Source of the DNA: Bradyrhizobium algeriense
Lineage (GTDB): Bacteria; Pseudomonadota; Alphaproteobacteria; Rhizobiales; Xanthobacteraceae
NCBI RefSeq assembly: GCF_036924595.1
Contig: NZ_JAZHRV010000001.1
Coordinates: 7,467,501 to 7,531,500 of the forward strand
Length of the DNA stretch: 64,000 bases
Direction: 5' to 3'
Positions 7,920-15,995 of this stretch are shown here, piece after piece. The translations under genes and the position numbers were made by a program. The notes below the pieces were generated by a model that was not told where the DNA came from, did not search any database, and worked only from the letters and a program-made list of their open reading frames with translations. How positions within the stretch are numbered: the stretch's first letter is position 1; each line of letters opens with the position of its first letter.

Positions 7920-8012
7920 TAAGATATCGGGGGATTGCGCAATCCTCGCGCGCAACGACGGCGAGATGCGTATCACAGATCGGGCTGCGCCGCCGTCGAT
8001 CTCGGGAAGCGG

Positions 8013-8783
8013 TCATGCGGCCGCGCAGTGGATGCGCGGATGCAGCAGCCTCGTGTACTGCGACTTGACCGTCGCGTAGCACTCGCAGGAAGTCTTGATC
8101 AGGCCGTCCACGTTGGTGATTTCGATATGTCCGCGGCTGTAGTGGATGAAGTTTGCCTGCTGCAGCGTGTTGGCCACCAGCGAAACGCTGTTGCGGCGCG
8201 CGCCGATCATCTGGGCCATCGCTTCCTGGGTCAGGACGAGCTTGTCGCTGCCGGAGAGGTCGCGCGTATGCAACAGGCATCGCGCCAGCCGGGATTCCAC
8301 CGTGTGCGAGGCGTTGCAGCCGGCGGTCTGCTGGATTTGCGCATAGACGGCGAGGCCATGCCGCGTCAGCGCGGTACGCAACGTGGCGCTCTGGTCTGCC
8401 GCAAGACGAAGCTGGTCGAGATCGATCGTCGAGGCGGCGCCGGGCACCAGCACCTCGGCGGTATTCAGTGCGACGGCGTCGCCGAGCGCGGAGAATGCAC
8501 CGAAGATGCTGTCGCGGCCGATCATCGCGATCTGGACATGCTCGCCGCGTGCGAGCTTGACGACCAGCGAGATGACGCCCTTGTGCGGGAGGTATGCACG
8601 CTTGAGCGTTTCGTCGACTTCGACCAGCACCATGTCCTGGCTGAGATCGGCGGCGCGCAGATGCGGACGAAGCAATTCGAAATCGTCCGCGGTCAGCGAG
8701 GACAAAAATCCATTCTGAGAACGAGGGGCTGAATCCAAAGCAGTCTCCTGCCTTACGGGCCAAGCCGGTCTCTGACGTCTCAT
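8013..8783 (-). CDS. Crp/Fnr-family transcription regulator
   Basis: A 256-residue protein from the ATG at 8783; the frame stays open upstream through a 36-bp tandem duplication, which I do not take as coding. A cyclic-nucleotide-binding-fold domain covers about residues 35-160 and a Crp-type winged helix about 175-240 (LTQEAMAQMIGARRNSVSLVANTLQ). The phosphate-binding cassette is not that of a cAMP receptor: FGAFSALGDAVALNTAEV lacks the GE and R-S/T pair. The recognition helix reads ARRNSVSL rather than the RExxxR of Crp. No Fnr cysteine cluster is present. The ligand is therefore unknown and the DNA target should differ from TGTGA-N6-TCACA. It is monocistronic. Confidence 0.8.
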   Translation of the reverse strand: MRRQRPAWPVRQETALDSAPRSQNGFLSSLTADDFELLRPHLRAADLSQDMVLVEVDETLKRAYLPHKGVISLVVKLARGEHVQIAMIGRDSIFGAFSALGDAVALNTAEVLVPGAASTIDLDQLRLAADQSATLRTALTRHGLAVYAQIQQTAGCNASHTVESRLARCLLHTRDLSGSDKLVLTQEAMAQMIGARRNSVSLVANTLQQANFIHYSRGHIEITNVDGLIKTSCECYATVKSQYTRLLHPRIHCAAA

Positions 8784-8818
8784 GCGTACAATCGGAAATG
8801 CAGCATGATCCTTGCATA

Positions 8819-8890
8819 TTTTATTGGCAAGAAAAATTGGCAAATAGCCGCACGTTTTATTGGCAAGAAAAATTGGCAAATAGCCGCACG
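8819..8890. repeat. Perfect 36-bp tandem duplication with four TTGGCAA boxes
   Basis: Two identical 36-bp units (8819-8854 and 8855-8890), each containing TTGGCAA twice, 13 bp apart. The block starts 36 bp upstream of the Crp-like start. Because 36 is a multiple of three, the open frame passes through it and produces an apparent PIFLANK repeat, but no initiation signal supports translation there. Iterated boxes at this position suggest an operator; the perfect identity suggests a recent duplication. Confidence 0.6.
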
Positions 8891-9561
8891 CCGTCGGCGC
8901 CGCGGTCGGGCCGTATTATAAAGCCGGATTATAAGGATAAAGAGGTGAGCGCCCGGCGGTCCCCGCCGCGATCGAGACCGCGGTCCGTGCACGCCGATTA
9001 TCCGTGCGAGGACTTCCTGGATCGGCGGCAGTGCCTTGCGTCGCGCAAATTCCGCGCGGGCAACAACAGGCGCGACGAGCGGGGCTCGACCGGGTGAGAC
9101 GCATTTGCGCGCAGCAGATCGCCAGGCATTTCATCAGCCGGGGCTGCATGCCGTGCCAGGTGTTTTCGCTCCGCTGGCTGCGGCCCGATCCGCGACGACG
9201 ACGGCGGCCGTGCCGGCGCGACAATGGTCGCATTGGTCAGCGCCGACCCGTCGTCAAGTACCGCCGAGGCGGTTTCGAGATGCGGGCAGGGCGGCGCGAA
9301 CGCCAGAGAAGCCGCGACAATCGAGAGGGCACAATGCCGCTTTCATCGAAGGCGATCGAACGTGTCTTGTCGGCCCGACGGCACGGTTATGGAACCGGCC
9401 TTATATACTGTAGAGGGCAGACAGACCGGGCGATTTGCGGCGCGATGGTGCACTGATTCGCAAGGCAAAACTGCCCTCGCGATTGGGTGGACGGTTGTCC
9501 CTTTTGGCAGGGATGGCTGAAAAGGCGCATTGAGCGTCCGACGCGGCGAGGGAGGTGGCTC
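8891..9561. other. Intergenic stretch without a supported gene
   Basis: About 670 bp between the divergent Crp-like gene and the receiver at 9562. Arg-rich frames on both strands lack ribosome-binding sites and domain signatures. The final part (about 9395-9560) is less GC-rich in places and probably holds the receiver promoter. I see no RNA gene. Confidence 0.35.
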
Positions 9562-9978
9562 ATGCGGCGCATCTTGGTGGTCGATGACGATCCCATGGTC
9601 TGCGCGGCGATCGAGATCTATCTCGAGCGTCACGGCTTTGACGTGACGATAGCCGATGGCGGCGACGCCGGGCTTCGTGCGCTGGAAGACGCCGGCTTTG
9701 ACCTGATGCTCGTCGACATCTTCATGCCGCACATGCGCGGCTTCGAATCGATCAGGATATTCCACGAGCGCGCGCCGACGATCCCCCTGATTGCGATGTC
9801 GGGATACGCCTTTGCCAACCTCGACTCGCCGGCGCCGGACTTTTTGCGCATGGCGCTCGAACTCGGCGCCGCGCGCTGCCTGCGCAAGCCGTTCACGCCG
9901 GGGGCGCTGCTGGCGCTCGTTAACGAATGTCTTGCCGAAGCCCGGTCCCGCTTCAGCGGCGTCGTCCAGTCGAACTAG
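9562..9978 (+). CDS. Single-domain response regulator
   Basis: A 138-residue receiver starting at the ATG at 9562 with a strong GGAGGT before it. It begins directly with ILVVDDD, has its phospho-Asp at 52 (LMLVDIFMPHMRG) and the Lys in CLRKPF. The stretch around SPAPDFLRMALELGAARCLRKPF is shared with the receiver at 20811 (TAPDFLTMATKLGAVSSLQKPF), so the two are paralogues of a subtype with a lengthened alpha-4 region. No output domain follows. It probably relays phosphate between a hybrid kinase and an Hpt protein or acts by protein contact. It directly precedes the flagellin remnant and the chemotaxis operon. Confidence 0.82.
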   Translation: MRRILVVDDDPMVCAAIEIYLERHGFDVTIADGGDAGLRALEDAGFDLMLVDIFMPHMRGFESIRIFHERAPTIPLIAMSGYAFANLDSPAPDFLRMALELGAARCLRKPFTPGALLALVNECLAEARSRFSGVVQSN

Positions 9979-10120
9979 CGGCTCGTCGCCGATCTTTCGC
10001 TGCCGGCCGGCGAGCGCTCGTTCGACGGCTCGATGCGCGGCTATCGGAGGCCTTTCGCAATCTCCCGCCTTGCGCGGCATCCGCCGGCGTCGTCGCCGCG
10101 ACGGGGAGGAGAGCCTGCAT

Positions 10121-10486
10121 CGTAGAACTCTGTTTACCATAAATGACATTGCTTCGGTTCGCCAGAACCTCCTCTCGCTGCAGTCGACTGACTTCTTCGA
10201 CAACTCCGCTACCAACGAGGTTATTGCCAACCTGAGCAGCGCCTCGACCCTGCTGCGCTCCCAGGCTTCTGCCCTCGGTTCGAACCTGTCGATCGTGCAG
10301 ATCCGTCAGGACTTCTCGAAGAACCTGATCAACGTGCTGCAGACCGGCTCGTCGAACCTGACGCTGGCCGACACCAACGAGGAAGCGGCGAACAGCCAGG
10401 CGCTGTCGACCCGCCAGTCGATCGCGGTGTCCGCGCTGGCGCTGGCCAACCAGTCGCAGCAGAGCGTGCTGCAGCTCCTGCGCTAA
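10121..10486 (+). pseudogene. Flagellin C-terminal fragment
   Basis: The frame ending at 10486 reads INDIASVRQNLLSLQSTDFF, then QIRQDFSKNLINVLQTGSSN and TLADTNEEAANSQALSTRQS, and ends in QQSVLQLLR. This is the conserved C-terminal helical region of Bradyrhizobium-type flagellins, about 115 residues. No flagellin N-terminal helix, no central domain and no in-frame ATG with a ribosome-binding site precede it. The preceding 130 bp in the same frame are Arg-rich and unlike flagellin. It is therefore a remnant, left by deletion or recombination between flagellin copies, lying just upstream of cheA. Expression as a short coiled protein from a rare start cannot be excluded but is not supported. Confidence 0.75.
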
Positions 10487-10597
10487 GCGGGATGGCGACG
10501 TCAGGCTACAAGGCTACGGCTTCATCGTCGTCGGTCGCGCAAGTGTCGTCGACCGTGCCGCCGCGAACGGCCCATGACGATATTTCGTTCACCATGT

Positions 10598-10611
10598 CCG
10601 TATTAGCACGG
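10598..10611. promoter_or_regulatory. Palindrome CCGTA-TTAG-CACGG upstream of cheA
   Basis: The site is part of a longer perfect inverted repeat TGTCCGT-N6-ACGGACA (10596-10613). The inner motif differs from CCGTA-N4-TACGG at one position. It lies 82 bp upstream of the cheA start and so probably within the promoter of the chemotaxis operon. Confidence 0.5.
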
Positions 10612-10693
10612 ACAGCAAAATTAACGTAGCCGTGAAATCCGAAGGGTTAGTTTGCAGAAGGCCGATATTTGATTTCTTGGAAGGCATGCTCAT

Positions 10694-13477
10694 ATGGACG
10701 ACCTGTTGCGGGAGTTCCTGACGGAGACCAGCGAGAGCCTGGATACGGTCGATAATCAGTTGGTGCGGTTCGAGCAGGACCCGAGCGACGCGAAGATCCT
10801 GGATAACATCTTCCGGCTGGTCCACACCATCAAGGGCACCTGCGGCTTCCTGGGGCTGCCGCGGCTGGAAGCGCTGGCCCATGCCGGCGAGACGCTGATG
10901 GGCAAATTCCGAGACGGCATGCCGGTCAAGGCCGAAGCCGTGACGCTGATCCTGTCCTCGATCGACCGCATCAAGGAAATCCTCGCCGGCCTCGAGGCCA
11001 CCGAGACCGAACCCGAAGGCACCGACGAAGACCTGATCGAGAAGCTGCATGCGATGGCCGAAGGCGCCAAGCATGCGGCGGCCGAAGCGCCCGCTCAACC
11101 CGCACCTGTCCCCGTGGTCGCCGCACCGCCGGTGCAGCCCGCAATGACGGCGGGCACCCTGGTGGACCAGGTGCTGGAGCGCCCCTTGCGTCCCGGCGAG
11201 GTCTCGCTCGACGACCTCGAACGCGCCTTCCGCGAGACCGAGATCGAAGCCGCGCCCGCGCCCAAACCCGCGCCGGCCCCCGTCGCCAAGCCGGCCGCAC
11301 CGGCGCCCGCCGCCGCCAAGCCGGCCGCGCCGGAAGCCAAGGAAGTTGCCAAGGAAACCGCCAAGGAAACCGCGAAGGCAAAGCCGGCCAAGCGCGCCGC
11401 CGTCGCCGACACCGACGTCCAGGAAGCCGACAAGATCGCCAACCAGTCGATCCGCGTCAACGTCGACACGCTCGAACATCTGATGACCATGGTCTCCGAG
11501 CTGGTGTTGACGCGCAACCAGCTTTTGGAAATCTCCCGCCGCAACGAGGACACCGAGTTCAAGGTGCCGCTGCAGCGTTTGTCGAACGTCACCGCCGAGC
11601 TGCAGGAAGGCGTCATGAAGACGCGGATGCAGCCGATCGGCAATGCCTGGCAGAAGCTGCCGCGCATCGTCCGCGACCTCTCCGGCGAACTCGGCAAGCA
11701 GATCGAACTCGAGATGCACGGCGCCGATACCGAACTCGATCGGCAGGTGCTCGACCTGATCAAGGATCCGTTGACGCACATGGTGCGCAACTCCGCCGAC
11801 CACGGCCTGGAGACCCCGGCCGAGCGCGTCGCCAACGGCAAGGGCGAGCAGGGCACCATCCGCCTTTCCGCCTATCACGAGGGCGGCCACATCATCATCT
11901 GCATCGCCGATAATGGCCGTGGGCTCAACACCGAGCGGATCAAGGCCAAGGCGCTGCAGAACGGTCTCGTCAGCGAGGCCGAGCTGGAGAAGATGACCGA
12001 AGCCCAGATCCACAAGTTCATCTTTGCGCCGGGCTTCTCAACGGCCGCCGCCGTCACCTCGGTCTCCGGCCGCGGCGTCGGCATGGACGTGGTGCGCACC
12101 AATATCGACCAGATCGGCGGCACCATCGACATCAAGTCGGTGGCCGGCGAGGGTTCTTCCGTCACCATCAAGATCCCGCTGACGCTGGCCATCGTCTCGG
12201 CCCTGATCGTGGAAGCCGCCGGCGACCGCTTTGCGATCCCGCAGCTCTCCGTGGTCGAACTGGTGCGGGCGCGCGCCAACTCCGAACACCGCATCGAGCG
12301 CATCAAGGACACCGCGGTCCTCAGGTTGCGCAACAAGCTGTTGCCGCTGATGCACCTGAAGAAGCTCCTCAAGATCGACGACGGCTCGTCAAGCGACCCC
12401 GAGAACGGCTTCATCGTGGTGACGCAGGTCGGCAGCCAGACCTTTGGCATCGTGGTCGACGGCGTGTTCCACACCGAAGAAATCGTGGTCAAGCCGATGT
12501 CCACCAAGCTGCGGCACATCGACATGTTCTCCGGCAACACCATCCTGGGCGACGGCGCCGTGATCATGATCATCGACCCCAACGGCATTGCGAAAGCGCT
12601 CGGCGCCTCCGGCTCCTCGGCCCATGAGATGGCCGACGAGGCCTCGGCCGCGCATGCGATCGGCGGCGAACAGCTCACCTCGCTCTTGGTGTTCCGCGCC
12701 GGATCGAGCCAGCCCAAGGCGGTGCCGCTCGGGCTCGTCACCCGGCTGGAGGAGATCACCACCGACAAGATCGAGCTCTCTAACGGCCGCCACATGGTGC
12801 AGTACCGCGAGCAGCTGATGCCGCTGGTGCAGATGAAGGGGGTCACCGTCCAGACCCAAGGCTCGCAGCCGATCCTGGTGTTCGCCGACGACGGCCGCTC
12901 GATGGGGCTCGTGGTCGACGAGATCATCGACATCGTCGAAGAGCGGCTGCACATCGAGGTCGCCGGCCAGCACGACGGCATTCTGGGTTCGGCCGTGATC
13001 AAGGGCCAGGCCACCGAAGTGATCGACGTCGGCCACTTCCTGCCGATGGCGTTTGCCGACTGGTTCTCGCGCAAGGAGATGCGGGAGTCATCGACGGCGC
13101 GATCGGTGCTGCTGGTCGACGACTCGGCGTTCTTCCGCAACATGCTGGCCCCGGTCTTGAAGGCCGCCGGCTACAAGGTGCGGGTCGCCGTCAATGCGCA
13201 GGAGGGGCTTTCCGCGCTGCGCTCCGGCCACAACTACGACGTGGTGCTGACCGACATCGAAATGCCGGACATGAACGGCTTCGAGTTCGCGGAAGTGATC
13301 CGCGCCGACCACAATCTGAGCACGATGCCGATCATCGCTTTGTCCTCGCTGGTGTCGCCGGCGGCGATCGAGCGCGGGCGGCAGGCCGGCTTCCACGATT
13401 ACGTCGCCAAGTTCGACCGTCCCGGCCTGATCGCGGCGCTCAAGGAACAGACCGCCGAGACCAGTCGCGCGGCCTAG
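10694..13477 (+). CDS. cheA: Chemotaxis histidine kinase CheA with C-terminal receiver
   Basis: A 927-residue protein. An Hpt/P1 domain carries the phospho-His (LVHTIKGTCGFLG, His44). An Ala/Pro/Lys-rich linker covers about residues 130-245. P3 dimerisation starts near 255. The ATPase has its N box at about 358 (DPLTHMVRNSADHG), G1 (IADNGRG) and G2 (GRGVGMD, about 459). P5, CheW-like, starts near 505. A second CheW-like segment lies at about 659-785 and a receiver at about 804-925 with Asp near 854 (VVLTDIEMPDMNG). CheA takes input from receptors and phosphorylates CheY; the attached receiver can act as a phosphate sink. It is first in the operon cheA-cheW-cheY-cheR-pilZ. Genes follow at 10-30 bp spacing. 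Confidence 0.95.
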   Translation: MDDLLREFLTETSESLDTVDNQLVRFEQDPSDAKILDNIFRLVHTIKGTCGFLGLPRLEALAHAGETLMGKFRDGMPVKAEAVTLILSSIDRIKEILAGLEATETEPEGTDEDLIEKLHAMAEGAKHAAAEAPAQPAPVPVVAAPPVQPAMTAGTLVDQVLERPLRPGEVSLDDLERAFRETEIEAAPAPKPAPAPVAKPAAPAPAAAKPAAPEAKEVAKETAKETAKAKPAKRAAVADTDVQEADKIANQSIRVNVDTLEHLMTMVSELVLTRNQLLEISRRNEDTEFKVPLQRLSNVTAELQEGVMKTRMQPIGNAWQKLPRIVRDLSGELGKQIELEMHGADTELDRQVLDLIKDPLTHMVRNSADHGLETPAERVANGKGEQGTIRLSAYHEGGHIIICIADNGRGLNTERIKAKALQNGLVSEAELEKMTEAQIHKFIFAPGFSTAAAVTSVSGRGVGMDVVRTNIDQIGGTIDIKSVAGEGSSVTIKIPLTLAIVSALIVEAAGDRFAIPQLSVVELVRARANSEHRIERIKDTAVLRLRNKLLPLMHLKKLLKIDDGSSSDPENGFIVVTQVGSQTFGIVVDGVFHTEEIVVKPMSTKLRHIDMFSGNTILGDGAVIMIIDPNGIAKALGASGSSAHEMADEASAAHAIGGEQLTSLLVFRAGSSQPKAVPLGLVTRLEEITTDKIELSNGRHMVQYREQLMPLVQMKGVTVQTQGSQPILVFADDGRSMGLVVDEIIDIVEERLHIEVAGQHDGILGSAVIKGQATEVIDVGHFLPMAFADWFSRKEMRESSTARSVLLVDDSAFFRNMLAPVLKAAGYKVRVAVNAQEGLSALRSGHNYDVVLTDIEMPDMNGFEFAEVIRADHNLSTMPIIALSSLVSPAAIERGRQAGFHDYVAKFDRPGLIAALKEQTAETSRAA

Positions 13478-13489
13478 GGGTAAACAGTG

Positions 13490-13963
13490 ATGACAACCAA
13501 GACCGAGACCATCGAGGGCACCGTGGCCGAATACGTCACCGCCGTGATCGGCGGGCAATTGTTCGGCCTGCCGATTTCGCGGGTGCAGGACGTGTTCATG
13601 CCGGAACGGCTGACGCGCGTTCCCCTGTCGTCGGCCGAGATCGCCGGCGTGCTCAACCTGCGCGGCCGCATCGTCACCGTGGTCGACATGCGCGCTCGCT
13701 TAGGCCTACCCAAGAACGATGACGGCAAGCCGCCGATGGCGGTCGGCGTCGATCTGCGCGGCGAATCCTACGGCCTCTTGATCGACCAGATCGGCGAGGT
13801 CTTGAAACTCCACGATAACGGCCGCGAGGAAAACCCCGTCAACCTCGACCCCCGCATGGCCAAGCTCGCCGGCGGTGTTCACCGTCTCGACGGCCAGCTC
13901 ATGGTCGTCCTCGACATCGATCGCGTTCTGGAAATCGTGCCAAAAACAACCCTCGCAGCGTAA
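13490..13963 (+). CDS. cheW: Chemotaxis coupling protein CheW
   Basis: A 157-residue single CheW domain (YVTAVIGGQLFGLPISRVQDVF, then GVLNLRGRIVTVVDMRARLGL, then LLIDQIGEVL). These are the beta-strand segments that bind receptors and the CheA P5 domain. The ATG at 13490 follows AGGGGT; a GTG three bases earlier is an alternative start. It begins 12 bp after cheA and forms the array core with it. Confidence 0.93.
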   Translation: MTTKTETIEGTVAEYVTAVIGGQLFGLPISRVQDVFMPERLTRVPLSSAEIAGVLNLRGRIVTVVDMRARLGLPKNDDGKPPMAVGVDLRGESYGLLIDQIGEVLKLHDNGREENPVNLDPRMAKLAGGVHRLDGQLMVVLDIDRVLEIVPKTTLAA

Positions 13964-13991
13964 TATCGCGCGTCAAACAAGGAGGCCTGAA

Positions 13992-14381
13992 ATGAAAACC
14001 TGTCTTGTGGTCGATGACTCCAGCGTCGTGCGAAAGATCGCGCGCCGCATCCTGGAAGATATGGACTTCCAGATCACCGAGGCCGAGGACGGCGAGCAGG
14101 CGCTTGCGTCCTGCAAGGAGGCCATGCCTGACGCGGTTCTGCTCGACTGGAACATGCCGGTCATGGACGGCTACGAATTCCTCGGCAATCTGCGCCGCCT
14201 GCCCGGCGGCGACGCGCCCAAGGTGGTGTTCTGCACCACCGAGAACAGCATGGATCATATCTCGCGTGCGCTGCATGCCGGCGCCAACGAATACATCATG
14301 AAGCCGTTCGACAAGGACATCGTTACGGCAAAATTCCAGGAAGTCGGTCTGGTCGCGCTTAACGAACAGAGCTCGGTCTAA
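13992..14381 (+). CDS. cheY: Chemotaxis response regulator CheY
   Basis: A 129-residue receiver with GGAGG before its ATG. The acidic pair is Asp8-Asp9, the phospho-Asp is 52 (VLLDWNMPVMDG), the Thr lies in FCTTEN and the Lys in IMKPFDKD. The FCTTEN segment and the absence of an output domain fit a CheY. It is the third gene of the che operon and a distant paralogue of the CheY at 7332. One of the two probably binds the flagellar motor and the other may serve as phosphate sink; the sequence alone does not decide which. Confidence 0.9.
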   Translation: MKTCLVVDDSSVVRKIARRILEDMDFQITEAEDGEQALASCKEAMPDAVLLDWNMPVMDGYEFLGNLRRLPGGDAPKVVFCTTENSMDHISRALHAGANEYIMKPFDKDIVTAKFQEVGLVALNEQSSV

Positions 14382-14411
14382 ATCTTATCCGCTTGCCCCT
14401 GAGAGGCCACC

Positions 14412-15287
14412 GTGACCCCGCCAGACTATGAGTATCTGCGTAAGCTCCTGAAGGATCATTCCGGTCTCGACCTGTCCGCAGACAAGCAATATCTGATCGA
14501 AAGCCGCCTGCTTCCGCTGTCGCGCAAATGCGGTGTGCCGGGCATCGGCGAACTCGTGCAGAAAATGAAGGGCGGATCGTCGACGATCATCGCCCAGGTG
14601 GTCGAAGCCATGACCACCAACGAAACCTTCTTCTTCCGCGACAAGGTGCCGTTCGAACACTTCCGCGATACGATCATGCCGGAGATGTTGAAGGCGCGCG
14701 CCAACCGCAAGAGCATCAGGATCTGGTGCGCCGCCGGCTCGACCGGCCAGGAGCCGTATTCGCTTGCCATGTCGCTGAAGGAAATGGGCGCGGCGCTGGC
14801 CGGATGGCGCGTCGAAATCATCGCGACCGACCTGTCCACCGAAGTGCTCGAGAAATCGAAATCGGGCATCTATAGCCAGTTCGAGGTCCAGCGTGGCCTT
14901 CCGATTCAATTGCTCGTCAAATATTTCAAGCAGAACGGCGAGCTCTGGCAGATCAGCCCGGAGCTGCGGGCCATGGTTCAGCACCGGCAACTGAACCTGC
15001 TGCATGATTTCTCCCAGCTTGGCACCTTTGACGTCATCTTCTGCCGCAACGTCCTGATCTATTTCGATCAGGACACCAAGATCAATATCTTCGGCCGCCT
15101 CGCCAAGGCGATGGAAGGCGATGGCTTCCTGGTGCTGGGCGCGGCGGAAACGGTCGTCGGCCTGACTGATGTCTTCAAGCCGTTCCCGGACAAGCGCGGT
15201 CTCTATCGGCCGAGCGGCGCGCGTGCCGGGTCCGCGCAGGCCGCCGCAACGTCGATGCCCAAAATTGCGGCGATGGCGGGACGGTGA
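14412..15287 (+). CDS. cheR: Chemotaxis protein methyltransferase CheR
   Basis: A 291-residue protein starting at GTG 14412 after GAGAGG. The N-terminal four-helix subdomain (YEYLRKLLKDHSGLDLSADK, then LIESRLLPL) is followed by the SAM-binding domain: MTTNETFFFRD, IWCAAGSTGQEPYSLAM, IIATDLS, FDVIFCRNVLIYFD. These are the CheR signatures. It methylates receptor glutamates for adaptation. The matching methylesterase gene cheB, normally adjacent, is absent from this operon and from the rest of the window. Confidence 0.94.
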   Translation: MTPPDYEYLRKLLKDHSGLDLSADKQYLIESRLLPLSRKCGVPGIGELVQKMKGGSSTIIAQVVEAMTTNETFFFRDKVPFEHFRDTIMPEMLKARANRKSIRIWCAAGSTGQEPYSLAMSLKEMGAALAGWRVEIIATDLSTEVLEKSKSGIYSQFEVQRGLPIQLLVKYFKQNGELWQISPELRAMVQHRQLNLLHDFSQLGTFDVIFCRNVLIYFDQDTKINIFGRLAKAMEGDGFLVLGAAETVVGLTDVFKPFPDKRGLYRPSGARAGSAQAAATSMPKIAAMAGR

Positions 15288-15290
15288 GCG

Positions 15291-15611
15291 ATGACAGAGG
15301 ACGGCAAGAGCTTGGATCGGGTCACGTTCAGCCGGGGCTATGACGTCTGCATCATGGCGATCGACGGCACCTGGCGCAGGGACTGCCAGCTCAACGCGAT
15401 CTCGGACACCGACGCCGAGTTGACCGTGGAAGGCTCCATTCAGGGCCTCAATCTCAAGGAGTTCTTCCTGCTGCTGTCGTCGACCGGTCTCGCCTATCGC
15501 CGCTGCGAACTGGTTCGCGTCAACGGCACGGAAATGGACATCCGCTTCCTGAGAGGCAAGCACGCCAAGAAGCGGCCGGGCGCCTCGTCAAAAGAAGAAA
15601 TGATGAACTGA
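15291..15611 (+). CDS. PilZ-domain protein
   Basis: A 106-residue protein beginning 3 bp after the cheR stop, so translationally coupled. The segments RVTFSRGYDVCIMAIDGTWRRDCQLNAISDTDAEL and FFLLLSSTGLAYRRCELVRVNG have the PilZ pattern of a rhizobial subtype. The c-di-GMP signature RxxxR...(D/N)xSxxG is incomplete: the second part reads AISDTDAEL, lacking the Gly, so ligand binding is uncertain. A role linking c-di-GMP or a partner protein to chemotactic motility is inferred from its place at the end of the che operon. Confidence 0.72.
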   Translation: MTEDGKSLDRVTFSRGYDVCIMAIDGTWRRDCQLNAISDTDAELTVEGSIQGLNLKEFFLLLSSTGLAYRRCELVRVNGTEMDIRFLRGKHAKKRPGASSKEEMMN

Positions 15612-15689
15612 GCCGGTAGCGCCGGCGGGGCCAAATGCTCCGGCGCAGCGCAGACGGTTCGCCCGGTTCAACAGGTGTCGACGGCTTTC

Positions 15690-15962
15690 TCACGCGGGGC
15701 GGCAAGACCCGACGTGCAGGCGGTCGGGCACCAGCCTGTACATTTTTACGTAGCGATCGTTCCACAGCAGCAGGCGATTGTCCGGCCGGAACTTGCAAAG
15801 GCCGTGGCTCATATTGTTGAGCGCCGCGTCGAGCTTCTCCATCGTCGTGGCGATGTCCTGGTCCGACGGCGCGCCCGTGGCACGACGGACGCCAGCCCGC
15901 GATCGCAGCAGGTAGTTAACGGCGCGAGAAAATCCGGGTGAAAGTTTGCGGTGGAGAGACAT
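15690..15962 (-). pseudogene. Truncated PAS-domain protein
   Basis: The 90-codon frame contains LDAALNNMSHGLCKFRPDNR and LLLWNDRYVKMYRL, the start of the PAS type that precedes GGDEF-EAL modules in many Bradyrhizobium proteins. After MYRLVPDRLHVG the homology stops and a stop codon follows. Half of the PAS fold and any output domain are missing. The ATG has no ribosome-binding site. It is best read as the 5' remnant of a larger signalling gene, although a short expressed protein cannot be excluded. Confidence 0.55.
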
Positions 15963-15995
15963 CGTGCGCTCTGGCAGGGCGGTGCCGTGTCGGGC

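Noticed and set aside
8784..8879. N-terminal extension of the Crp-like protein through the tandem repeat
   Set aside because: The extension would be only the translated 36-bp duplication with no ribosome-binding site; homologous proteins begin near 8783.
8819..8890. CRISPR-like repeat
   Set aside because: The two 36-bp units are directly adjacent with no spacer, and no cas gene is present.
9004..9456. 150-codon Arg-rich frame on the plus strand
   Set aside because: Composition is unlike a folded protein and there is no initiation signal.
10589..12013. Long open frame antisense to cheA
   Set aside because: Product is Gly/Leu/Arg-rich without domains, the frame exists because of the third-position GC bias of cheA, and no ribosome-binding site precedes it.
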